Source: Acidobacteriota bacterium (GTDB lineage: Bacteria; Acidobacteriota; Aminicenantia; Aminicenantales; Saccharicenantaceae). From it: a stretch of 37,993 bases of DNA. The stretch spans positions 1 to 37,993 of the forward strand of contig JAQULR010000015.1 in NCBI GenBank assembly GCA_028749205.1, in the 5' to 3' direction. Made by a program: the position numbers and the translations under genes. The notes under the pieces were generated by a model. That model searched no databases, had not been told where the DNA came from, and saw nothing but the letters and a program-made list of their open reading frames with translations. Shown in pieces: positions 27,912 to 35,572 of the stretch. Each line of letters begins with the position of its first letter. Within the stretch, counting starts at the first letter, position 1.

Positions 27912-29435
27912 ATGGAAAATTATCTTAAAAAAAGGCAACCATTTTTTTTAAGCTGGATTTTTTCAATCAAAAAAACCGCCAGTCTAAAACCAGGGCTTAT
28001 AGAGCTAACCTCTTATTTTCTGATAATTTTTTTGATAATGGCCAGTTTCTCTTGTGCTGTCAATCCGGTTACTCAGAGAAGAGAATTTATGCTTCTCAGC
28101 CACTCCGACGAGCTGGCTCTGGGCAAGCAAACCGATGCTCAGATTACCAGCAGCTATGGAGTTTATCAAGAGGCCGTTCTGAGTCAGTACATATCTGGCG
28201 TAGGGCAAAAGTTAGCCTCAGTCAGCCACCAGCCTGAACTAAAATTCACTTTTCAAGTCTTGGATAGTCCAGTGGTCAACGCTTTTGCTGTGCCTGGCGG
28301 ATATGTCTATGTGACCAGAGGCATCCTGGCCTACCTCAACGATGAAGCAGAACTGTCTGGAGTTATAGGGCATGAAATTGGCCATGTCACTGCTCGACAT
28401 AGTGCTCAGCTCTACAGCCGGGCTCAGATGGCTCAGATTGGCCTGGCCATTGGGGCTTCTCTTTCCAGCACCTTCAAGAAATTCGCCGGTCTGGCTGAAG
28501 CTGGCCTGAGCATTCTTTTCTTGAGTTTCAGCCGGGAGCATGAAAGGCAGGCTGATGATCTGGGTGTGCTTTATTCTTCCAGAGCAGGCTATGAAGCCAG
28601 CCAGACAGCTAATATGTTTACTACTCTACAGAAGCTTAACCCTGGTTCAGGCAATGATGGACTTCCTTCCTGGCTTTCTACCCACCCTGACCCACCAAAT
28701 AGAATTGAGGCCATAAAAAGGGCGGCTGCCGAGTGGAAGGCAGCCAATCCGAGCCTCAAATTAGTTATTAACCGTGATAGCTATCTGCAAAAGCTGGACG
28801 GATTGATTTTCGGCGATGACCCCAGACAAGGCTACCTTGATGGCCAGGTCTTCTACCATCCTCAGCTTAGATTCCAGTTTCCGGTTCCAACCGATTGGCA
28901 GCTCATCAACCTGGCTTCTCAGGTGCAGATGGTTTCCTCCAAGGAGGATGCCGCCATGATTCTGACCATGGTCCCAGAGAAAACTCCAGATGAAGCTGCT
29001 CAAGCTTTTGTCGATAATAACAAAGCTACAGTAATATCATCTGACCTCAAAACTCTAAACGGTTTCCAGACGAGAAGACTGCAGTTCAAGATGCAAACAG
29101 AAGATGGTAATTTAGCTGGCCTAGTTAATTTTATTAAGAAAGACGAGCGAGTTTTGATGTTCCTTGGCTATACTTTAGATAGCAGTTTTAAGGCTTATTC
29201 TTCAATTATTTCTGCCTCGCTGAACGGTTTTAAGCCGCTTACAGACCAATCTAAGATCAATGTCATTCCAGAAAAAATAAAAATTATTAAGACTTCCAGA
29301 GAAGATAGTCTGAGCAACATCCTTAAGCCTTATGGCTACAATCAAGAAAAACAAAAACAAATAGCCATTATGAACGCTATGGAGCTAACAGAGAGAGTCC
29401 CGGCCGGCCGGCTACTCAAGATTATAACCAAATAA
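27912..29435 (+). CDS. M48-family metalloprotease, lipoprotein (BepA/YfgC-like)
   Basis: This 507-residue protein has a long N-terminal leader and a lipobox MASFSC (Cys48), which predicts a lipid-anchored periplasmic enzyme. The zinc site HEIGHVTARH (His154, Glu155, His158) and the third-ligand region SREHERQADDLG are intact. After the peptidase domain (about 55-270) comes a region found in many M48 lipoproteins (about 300-430). The end is a LysM-like tail, TSREDSLSNILKPYGYN...RVPAGRLLKII, which may contact peptidoglycan. Relatives such as BepA trim or help assemble outer-membrane proteins; that role is inferred. The start has a G-rich site upstream. It follows the DUF1648-like gene by 18 bp. 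Confidence 0.9.
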   Translation: MENYLKKRQPFFLSWIFSIKKTASLKPGLIELTSYFLIIFLIMASFSCAVNPVTQRREFMLLSHSDELALGKQTDAQITSSYGVYQEAVLSQYISGVGQKLASVSHQPELKFTFQVLDSPVVNAFAVPGGYVYVTRGILAYLNDEAELSGVIGHEIGHVTARHSAQLYSRAQMAQIGLAIGASLSSTFKKFAGLAEAGLSILFLSFSREHERQADDLGVLYSSRAGYEASQTANMFTTLQKLNPGSGNDGLPSWLSTHPDPPNRIEAIKRAAAEWKAANPSLKLVINRDSYLQKLDGLIFGDDPRQGYLDGQVFYHPQLRFQFPVPTDWQLINLASQVQMVSSKEDAAMILTMVPEKTPDEAAQAFVDNNKATVISSDLKTLNGFQTRRLQFKMQTEDGNLAGLVNFIKKDERVLMFLGYTLDSSFKAYSSIISASLNGFKPLTDQSKINVIPEKIKIIKTSREDSLSNILKPYGYNQEKQKQIAIMNAMELTERVPAGRLLKIITK

Positions 29436-29815
29436 CTCCGGCTGATACGATAAGAGCTCTCAATCAGGTCTAAAATATTTAGAAACCCTGATTAAGGCTA
29501 TATACAATAAATCTTAAATCTATATGACTTTGCCATGAGTGTTGGCCAGCCGGCCAGAAGTTTACCCAGTTGACCTGGTGGGGTCGCCTAAAATGCAAAT
29601 TAATCCACCCTTAAACCCAGATACGTAATCTGACTCTTAGTTTGTAAAGCCGAAAACTTGATTAGAAGGAAAGATTTTTATAACATATAACAACAAAGTC
29701 AAAAATAGCTTCGGGTAATTTCTGGCATTGTTTATTGGGATTTTGCCTGTTTATAAATTCGTTTTTTTATATATGGTATTTAAGAAATTTGTAACCTAAA
29801 GCCAAGGAGTGATTT
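29436..29815. other. 380-bp leader region of the trehalose operon
   Basis: Most of this spacer is AT-rich, but 29534-29600 is distinctly more GC-rich and contains short inverted repeats (GGCC/GGCC around 29544-29555 and GACC/GGTC around 29571-29584). The last 80 bases have a candidate -35 TTGCCT at 29743 with only weak -10 options. No gene is apparent. The GC-rich patch could be a structured leader or a decayed element. Confidence 0.4.
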
Positions 29816-32020
29816 ATGAGATTAATATTGATTTCTAATAGATTGCCTATTACCGTCAGTGAAGAAAAGCAACAATTAAAGTTTCGCCCCAGCGCTGGTG
29901 GCCTGGTTTCTGGTTTAAGCGATTACCTGGATTCCATGAGAGATGTCTCTTTAACCGAATTTGAGCATCTCTGGGTAGGCTGGCCCGGAAATTCAGTCAG
30001 CGATAAAAATGTGATCAAGGTGAAAAAAATTCTGAGAGAAGATTTTAATTCCTATCCTGTATTTATTCCTCAAAGCCTCATGGACAATTTTTATAACGGA
30101 TTCTGCAATAAAACCATCTGGCCCCTTTTCCACTATTTTCCTTCTCAGACTAACTACGAGGAAGACCAATGGAATGCCTATGTCAGGGTTAATGAACTAT
30201 TCTCTCGAGCTATTCAAGACCTGATTGAACCCGACGACATAATCTGGGTTCATGACTACCATCTGATGCTTCTTCCTAAGCTTCTCCGAACTAAACACCA
30301 TAACATATCAATAGGTTTTTTCTTGCACATTCCCTTCCCTGCTTACGAAATGTTCCGGTTACTGCCACGAAAATGGCAGAGAAGAATCCTGGAGGGATTA
30401 CTCGGAGCAGATCTGATTGGCTTTCATACCCACGATTATACCCAATATTTCCTTAGGTGCATATTATCAATCCTTGGTTATGAACATAGCATGGGAAAAA
30501 TAAACATGGAAGATAGGATGGTTAAAGCTGAGACTTTTCCTATGGGTATTAATTTCCAGAAATTTTTTGATATGGCCAGTTCCAGTGAAGTAGCCAAAGA
30601 GAAAAATAATCTAAAAAAAATGCTCTCTAACCATAAGGTAGTTCTGTCCATCGATCGGCTGGACTATACCAAAGGTATTATTAACCGCTTAGAAGGTTAT
30701 GAGAATTTCTTAGCTAATAACCCTCAATGGCATGGTAAGGTTATCTTAATGATGGTAGTAGTCCCCTCTCGTATCGGAGTTGAGCATTATCGGATGATGA
30801 AAAGACAAATTGATGAGCAGGTCGGAAAAATAAACGGCAAATTCGGTACCATCTCCTGGATACCGATAATATATCAGTATAAATTTTTGCCATTTAATCA
30901 ATTGGCAGCTCTTTATGCAGCCAGTGATGTGGCCTTAATAACTCCCATAAGGGACGGGATGAACCTTATTGCTAAGGAGTACCTGGCCTCCAGAACTGAC
31001 AAGACCGGAGTTCTCATCTTGAGCGAGATGGCCGGTGCTGCCAGGGAGCTTGGGGAAGCTATTTTAATAAACCCCAACGACCGCAAAGAAATCGGCTTGG
31101 CTCTAAGAGAAGCTCTGGAGATGCCAGTTGGGGAGCAGAAAAAAAGGATGCAGGCCATGCAAAATCGACTTAGACGCTACAATGTCATTAAATGGGGCAA
31201 TGAATTTATTAGTGAACTTTTCTCAATAAAAGAAGAGCAAAAACGACTTGAGGCCAGGCTGTTAGGTCATAACCAAGAGCTTCTTTACCAGGCCTACAAA
31301 AAATCATATCGCCGGTTGATCTTGTTGGATTACGATGGGACTCTGATTCCGTTTTCTACAGATCCGAGAGCCGCTGTTCCCCCAAAGGAAGTAAAAGAAA
31401 TACTTCATCTTTTATCCTCAGATTCGCGGAATGAGGTAGTCATCATCAGCGGCCGTGACCGAAAAACCATGACCAAATGGTTTGGATCTTTGGAGGTCAG
31501 CCTGGTGGCTGAACATGGCGTCTGGTTGAAAAGAAAAAAAGAAGACTGGAATATGATCGGTCCCCTGGAAAACCGCTGGAAATCTGATTTGATACCAGTA
31601 ATGGAAATGTACGTTGACCGCCTGCCTGGTTCCTTTATAGAAGAAAAAGAGTTTTCCATTGCCTGGCATTATCGTCCCTGCGATCCACAACTGGCTTCTG
31701 TTAGAGCTAAAGAACTTATAGATTACTTAGTTGATTTTACTTCTAACATAGATGTTCAGGTGCTCCATGGGAATAAAGTTGTTGAGGTGAGATGCTCCGG
31801 AATTAACAAAGGAGCAGCTGCCCTTCACTGGCTATTAGAAGACGAATTCGATTTTATCCTGGCTATCGGTGATGACTGGACAGATGAGGATTTGTTCAAA
31901 GTTCTCCCAGACAGGGCCTATACCATAAAAGTTGGAATCAGTCACACTTATGCAAGATTTTGTTTGTATAATTACCAGGATGTTATAAAATTAATCAAAA
32001 AATTAGGAGAGGCTGAGTAA
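29816..32020 (+). CDS. otsAB: trehalose-6-phosphate synthase / trehalose-6-phosphate phosphatase fusion
   Basis: This 734-residue bifunctional protein joins two enzymes. Residues 1-470 are a GT20 trehalose-6-phosphate synthase: the N-loop SNRLPITV...SAGGLVSGL is present, as are VHDYHLMLLP, HIPFPAYEMFR, RLDYTKGI with Arg281 and Lys286, and DGMNLIAKEYLA. Residues from about 495 form a HAD phosphatase: LLDYDGTLIP with nucleophile Asp505, ISGRD, and GDDWTDEDLF at about 686. It makes trehalose from NDP-glucose and glucose-6-phosphate in one polypeptide, in the cytoplasm. AAGGAG lies 7-8 bases before the ATG. Its stop codon overlaps the next start (TAATG), so translation of the TreT-like gene is probably coupled. 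Confidence 0.95.
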   Translation: MRLILISNRLPITVSEEKQQLKFRPSAGGLVSGLSDYLDSMRDVSLTEFEHLWVGWPGNSVSDKNVIKVKKILREDFNSYPVFIPQSLMDNFYNGFCNKTIWPLFHYFPSQTNYEEDQWNAYVRVNELFSRAIQDLIEPDDIIWVHDYHLMLLPKLLRTKHHNISIGFFLHIPFPAYEMFRLLPRKWQRRILEGLLGADLIGFHTHDYTQYFLRCILSILGYEHSMGKINMEDRMVKAETFPMGINFQKFFDMASSSEVAKEKNNLKKMLSNHKVVLSIDRLDYTKGIINRLEGYENFLANNPQWHGKVILMMVVVPSRIGVEHYRMMKRQIDEQVGKINGKFGTISWIPIIYQYKFLPFNQLAALYAASDVALITPIRDGMNLIAKEYLASRTDKTGVLILSEMAGAARELGEAILINPNDRKEIGLALREALEMPVGEQKKRMQAMQNRLRRYNVIKWGNEFISELFSIKEEQKRLEARLLGHNQELLYQAYKKSYRRLILLDYDGTLIPFSTDPRAAVPPKEVKEILHLLSSDSRNEVVIISGRDRKTMTKWFGSLEVSLVAEHGVWLKRKKEDWNMIGPLENRWKSDLIPVMEMYVDRLPGSFIEEKEFSIAWHYRPCDPQLASVRAKELIDYLVDFTSNIDVQVLHGNKVVEVRCSGINKGAAALHWLLEDEFDFILAIGDDWTDEDLFKVLPDRAYTIKVGISHTYARFCLYNYQDVIKLIKKLGEAE

Positions 32021-33222
32021 TGATTAGTAGTATTGATGATTATCGGAGCATTGTTGGAGATGAAGTCATTCATACTATTTTTAGGAAGGCTGGAAAAGTT
32101 GCCCATAAGCATATAGTTCATATCAACTCTACCTTCCAGGGAGGTGGGGTGGCTGAAATTCTGGCCAGCTTAGTCTCTTTAATGAATGACGTTGGCATCT
32201 TCACTGGTTGGAGAATTTTGCATGGTTCCCCCGATTTCTTTTCTATAACCAAGAAATTCCATAACGCCCTGCAAGGAGGAAATGTCAACCTGACCAGTAT
32301 TAAAAAAGAACTCTATACTGACTATAATGAATATTTTTCCAGGTTTACTCACTTAAATCATGACTTGGTCATTGTCCACGATCCGCAACCACTCCCGATG
32401 ATAAAATATTATAGAAAAAGGCAGCCCTGGATCTGGAGATGCCACGTAGATCTGTCCAACCCCAACCCTGCCTTATGGGAGTATCTTAAGAGCTTTATTA
32501 TTAGGTACGATATGGTCATTGTTTCCAATGAATCATTCAAAAAGAATGACCTGCCCGTGCCTCAACGAGTTCATTACCCGTGCATTGACCCCTTGTCTGC
32601 CAAGAATAAACCTCTGGATAAAAACACCATCAAAAAATATTTGAATAAATTTGGCATACCAAATGGCAAGCCTATTATTACTCAAATTTCCAGGTTCGAT
32701 AAGTGGAAAGATCCCGAAGGGGTTCTCAAGATCTTTGAGCTGGTCAAGAAAGAAGTGGACTGCCGGTTGGTCCTTTGTGGCAACCTGGCAGCTGACGATC
32801 CTGAAGGAGGGGTAATTTACCAGCGAGTCCTTCAAAAAGCCAAGAACATGAAAGATGTAATTATAATCCTGGAAGAAAATAATATTCTGGTTAATGCTCT
32901 GCAGTCTACTGCCTCAGTAGTTATTCAAAAATCACTCCGGGAAGGGTTTGGGCTGACAGTTACTGAAGCTTTATGGAAACGCCGGCCGGTAGTAGCCTCA
33001 AACGCCGGAGGAATTCCACTTCAGATAATTGACGGAAAAACAGGCTTTTTGGTGAAGCCCAACGATCTAGAAGGTTTTGCTAGTAAAATAATCAAACTCT
33101 TAAAAGAACCGGAACTGGCTCATGAACTTGGTGAAAATGGACGGGCTCACGTTAAAGAGAACTTTCTGATAACCAGAAGCCTTCTCGACTATCTGGAGGT
33201 AATTCAAGAATTCTTTGATTAA
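32020..33222 (+). CDS. TreT-like trehalose glycosyltransferring synthase (GT4)
   Basis: This 400-residue GT-B enzyme shares distinctive blocks with archaeal and Thermotoga TreT as I remember them: YRSIVGDEV, INSTFQGGGVAEILASL, TKKFHNALQG, VHDPQPLP, PWIWRCHVDLSNPN, QISRFDKWKDP, ADDPEGGVIY and the EGFGLTVTEALWKRRPVV nucleotide-sugar site. TreT joins NDP-glucose and glucose to give trehalose, reversibly. Related glycosyltransferases can instead act as partners of a trehalose-phosphate synthase. It overlaps the otsAB fusion by one base and is the last gene of the operon. GGAGAGG within the upstream gene serves as its ribosome site. It lies in the cytoplasm; function is assigned by similarity and context. 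Confidence 0.8.
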   Translation: MISSIDDYRSIVGDEVIHTIFRKAGKVAHKHIVHINSTFQGGGVAEILASLVSLMNDVGIFTGWRILHGSPDFFSITKKFHNALQGGNVNLTSIKKELYTDYNEYFSRFTHLNHDLVIVHDPQPLPMIKYYRKRQPWIWRCHVDLSNPNPALWEYLKSFIIRYDMVIVSNESFKKNDLPVPQRVHYPCIDPLSAKNKPLDKNTIKKYLNKFGIPNGKPIITQISRFDKWKDPEGVLKIFELVKKEVDCRLVLCGNLAADDPEGGVIYQRVLQKAKNMKDVIIILEENNILVNALQSTASVVIQKSLREGFGLTVTEALWKRRPVVASNAGGIPLQIIDGKTGFLVKPNDLEGFASKIIKLLKEPELAHELGENGRAHVKENFLITRSLLDYLEVIQEFFD

Positions 33223-33224
33223 CA

Positions 33225-33252
33225 GGGGACACTTAGGTGAGTCCCCATTTTT
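33225..33252 (+). terminator. terminator-like GGGGACAC palindrome after the trehalose operon
   Basis: GGGGAC (33225-33230) and GTCCCC (33241-33246) form a 6-bp GC-rich stem around a 10-base loop, followed by ATTTTTC. It begins almost at the stop codon, so it would end otsAB-treT transcripts. Its CAGGGGACAC start is shared with the palindrome at 34739, so it may also be a copy of a dispersed repeat. Confidence 0.6.
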
Positions 33253-33299
33253 CTACCTGGGGAAAATGGAGAGGCCCAGGTGCTGGATCAGGTCTCTTG

Positions 33300-34259
33300 T
33301 TAAACCTTATTATGGAAAGTCCGGTTTTTTAAGAAATAGAAAATCTCATCCAGGCTGTACTGCACCTTGCGCTTTAGAGCCTCGGTGGTGTTAAAGGCAT
33401 TATGGGGAGTCAGTATGACGTTGGGGTAACTCAGTAACTCCTTTATCATTTTGGCTTTTTCCGAGGCCTCAATCTGATTAGTTCGCAGGGCCGTCCCTAT
33501 TTCCGGTTCATCTTCAAAAACGTCCAAGCCAACCCCACCCAAATGTCCTTCCTGCATAAGCTGCAGTAAACTGTTTAGCGATACATGTTCGCCACGAGCA
33601 ATATTTACGAAAATGACACCCGGCTTGGTTTTCCTGAGCAATTTATAGGAAAAATAATGAAAATTTTCATCTGTCAGGTTCATAGCACAGATAATAACCT
33701 CGGCCCAGCCAAGGCCTTCCTCTTTGTCAATATAGGTAACAAAGTCATGGCGCCTAACTATATCAACACCCCTGACTTCCATCCCCAAGCCCAAGCCTAT
33801 CCGAGCTATCTCTCCACCGATCCGGCCTACCCCAACTATCAAAAGTTTTTTACCCAGGCATTCATTGCCGGTTAACCCATCACGATTAAACCGACTGAAC
33901 TGCTCAATCTGTCTGGGCAGCTTCCTCATCAGAGAGAGTATAAGAAGAATCGCTTGCTCAGCCACAGCTCGAGTGGCGTATTCTTCTAGATAGCCGAGAA
34001 CTACTGGCGCTTTAAGGCCATTTTTATAAACCCTGAGATTATCAAAACCTGTGGTGCGGCTCAGAACTCCATCCAGCTGGCTCTGCCATTCGGGCGGAAT
34101 TATTGACTGTGTCCGAACGCTGATAAGTTTAGCGGGTGGCTCTTGGTGCCGGCTTTCCTGAATTGTCCGGCCGGTTAGTCCAAAGTCTAGCCTATCTTGA
34201 ATAAGGCTTTTAATAAGCTTGGCTTCCTCTTCAAATACCTCATAAAAATAAACATCCAT
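33300..34259 (-). CDS. D-2-hydroxyacid dehydrogenase (D-lactate dehydrogenase-like)
   Basis: This 319-residue NAD-dependent enzyme has the Rossmann motif GVGRIG with the NAD-selective Asp166 in GVDIV. The catalytic triad is visible: Arg222 in NIARGEH, Glu251 in DVFEDEPE and His286 in TPHNAFNTTEA. The TPHNAFNT end motif resembles the D-lactate dehydrogenase/VanH side of the family rather than phosphoglycerate dehydrogenases, which have HxGxxT. It should interconvert a 2-keto acid and a D-2-hydroxy acid in the cytoplasm. AGGGGTG precedes the ATG. It is transcribed alone, facing the trehalose operon. The substrate is open: lactate, aromatic or branched keto acids. Confidence 0.85.
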   Translation of the reverse strand: MDVYFYEVFEEEAKLIKSLIQDRLDFGLTGRTIQESRHQEPPAKLISVRTQSIIPPEWQSQLDGVLSRTTGFDNLRVYKNGLKAPVVLGYLEEYATRAVAEQAILLILSLMRKLPRQIEQFSRFNRDGLTGNECLGKKLLIVGVGRIGGEIARIGLGLGMEVRGVDIVRRHDFVTYIDKEEGLGWAEVIICAMNLTDENFHYFSYKLLRKTKPGVIFVNIARGEHVSLNSLLQLMQEGHLGGVGLDVFEDEPEIGTALRTNQIEASEKAKMIKELLSYPNVILTPHNAFNTTEALKRKVQYSLDEIFYFLKNRTFHNKV

Positions 34260-34454
34260 GGGTCACCCCTGGCAAAGTTCAAAAATAGAACTTCCAGATT
34301 TTATAAGAATTAGACAGCCTTTTCAATTATCCGAATAGTTCAAATTTTTTCTTGCATATTCATTTTGGATGAATTTAGAATGGGAATCATCAAATAGCTA
34401 TTAGGACCTATTAGCCCCAAAAAGGTCAATTAAAAAAGGAAGGAGGAAAATAGA

Positions 34455-34730
34455 ATGGAACAACAGACTCCGATGGTTCCAACTCCAGGAACCTCAGGTC
34501 TTCAATCAACTGTCACCTTAGGTGAATGGCTGGTAACCTTGTTGATCGCTTCAATTCCAGTACTAAACCTTATTATGCTATTTGTTTGGGCTTTTGGCTC
34601 AAACACAAAAATCTGTAAAGCCAACTGGGCTAAAGCCACCTTGCTCTGGATGGTTATAGTTATCGTCTTTTACTTCTTGGTGGTCGTTCTAATTCTTGGC
34701 GGCTTGGGCTTTATCTCCCATCGCTTCTAA
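34455..34730 (+). CDS. small two-helix membrane protein
   Basis: This 91-residue protein has a flexible, Pro/Thr-rich N-terminus of about 20 residues. A first helix follows (WLVTLLIASIPVLNLIMLFVWAF, about 25-47), then a short loop containing KANWAKA and a second helix (about 60-85). The block W-L-x-x-L-L-I-x-x-I-P-x-x-N-x-x-M-L-F-V-W-A-F is a pattern I recall from widespread uncharacterised bacterial membrane proteins, so it is not a chance frame. GGAGGAAAA lies 5-10 bases before the ATG. Function is unknown. Confidence 0.75.
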   Translation: MEQQTPMVPTPGTSGLQSTVTLGEWLVTLLIASIPVLNLIMLFVWAFGSNTKICKANWAKATLLWMVIVIVFYFLVVVLILGGLGFISHRF

Positions 34731-34738
34731 CAGAACCA

Positions 34739-34758
34739 GGGACACAAATTTGTGTCCC
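34739..34758. repeat. perfect 20-bp palindrome, GGGACACAAATTTGTGTCCC
   Basis: This fully self-complementary sequence fills most of the 32-bp gap between two convergent genes (ends at 34730 and 34763). There is no T run on either side, so it is not a standard terminator. With one bulged base the symmetry extends to CAGG...CCTG. It shares the GGGGACAC core with the element at 33225. Confidence 0.6.
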
Positions 34759-34762
34759 CTGT

Positions 34763-35455
34763 TCACATAAGGGCAAGATTTACAGCAGCCTCGGCATGGA
34801 TTGCTGTTGTATCAAAAAGAGGCAAGATACTATCTTTCTTTTTGACCAGCAAGCCAATCTCTGTACAACCCAGAATAACACCTTCAGCTCCTTGTTGAGA
34901 TAGTTTCTTGATTATGCTGGCAAATTTATTCTTAGATTCCTGCTCCAGGCGACCAATCACTAGCTCCTGGTAAATGATTTTATGGACAGTATCTCTATCT
35001 GATTCATCTGGAACTAAGACCTCAAGTCCATGCTGCCCTTCCAGCCGCCCGCGATAAAAATCATCCTCCATGGTAAAACGGGTCCCCAGAAGACCCACCT
35101 TCTTAAAACCACGGCTCTTAATCTTGTCGGCCGTAGGGTCAGCAATGTGCAGTAAGGGAATGCTGACTGCAGTTTCAATCTCTGAGGCTACCTTATGCAT
35201 GGTATTAGTACACAACACTAAAAAATCTGCCCCTCCTGCTTCCAGGGCTTGGCCTACTTGGCTCAAAATCCTGGCCAGTTCAGGCCAGTCTCCCCGGTGC
35301 TGCAGAACTTCAATCTCAGCAAAATCTACCGAATACATCAGGCATTTAGCCGAATGAACACCACCCAGTCTCTTTTGTACTTCTTTATTAATGATCCGGT
35401 AATATTCCAGTGATGATTCCCAGCTCATTCCTCCCATCAAACCAATAGTTTTCAT
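34763..35455 (-). CDS. aspartate/glutamate racemase family protein (amino acid racemase)
   Basis: This 230-residue PLP-independent racemase opens with IGLMGGMSWESSLEYYRIIN. It carries the two catalytic cysteines, Cys82 in LCTNTMHK and Cys197 in GCTEIG. These mark the RacX/YgeA-type aspartate/glutamate racemase family, where one cysteine removes and the other returns the alpha proton. Substrates in the family range from Asp and Glu to broad amino acid sets, so specificity is not assigned. The protein is cytoplasmic. GGAGG lies 7 bases before the ATG. It diverges from the PurL-like gene through a 117-bp spacer. Confidence 0.9.
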   Translation of the reverse strand: MKTIGLMGGMSWESSLEYYRIINKEVQKRLGGVHSAKCLMYSVDFAEIEVLQHRGDWPELARILSQVGQALEAGGADFLVLCTNTMHKVASEIETAVSIPLLHIADPTADKIKSRGFKKVGLLGTRFTMEDDFYRGRLEGQHGLEVLVPDESDRDTVHKIIYQELVIGRLEQESKNKFASIIKKLSQQGAEGVILGCTEIGLLVKKKDSILPLFDTTAIHAEAAVNLALM

Positions 35456-35572
35456 AGTTATCTCCTCCCATCAAAAAAATAAGTTATTTTTTAAAAAATA
35501 TTTGCTAATTAGTCGCGATTTTTCTATTCTTAAAAGCAACCACATATAATTAAACCGAAAGGAGTTTAATAA

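Noticed and set aside
34739-34758. Palindrome as a bidirectional terminator
   Set aside because: The stem is strong, but neither strand has a T run after it, so I list it as a repeat instead of an intrinsic terminator.
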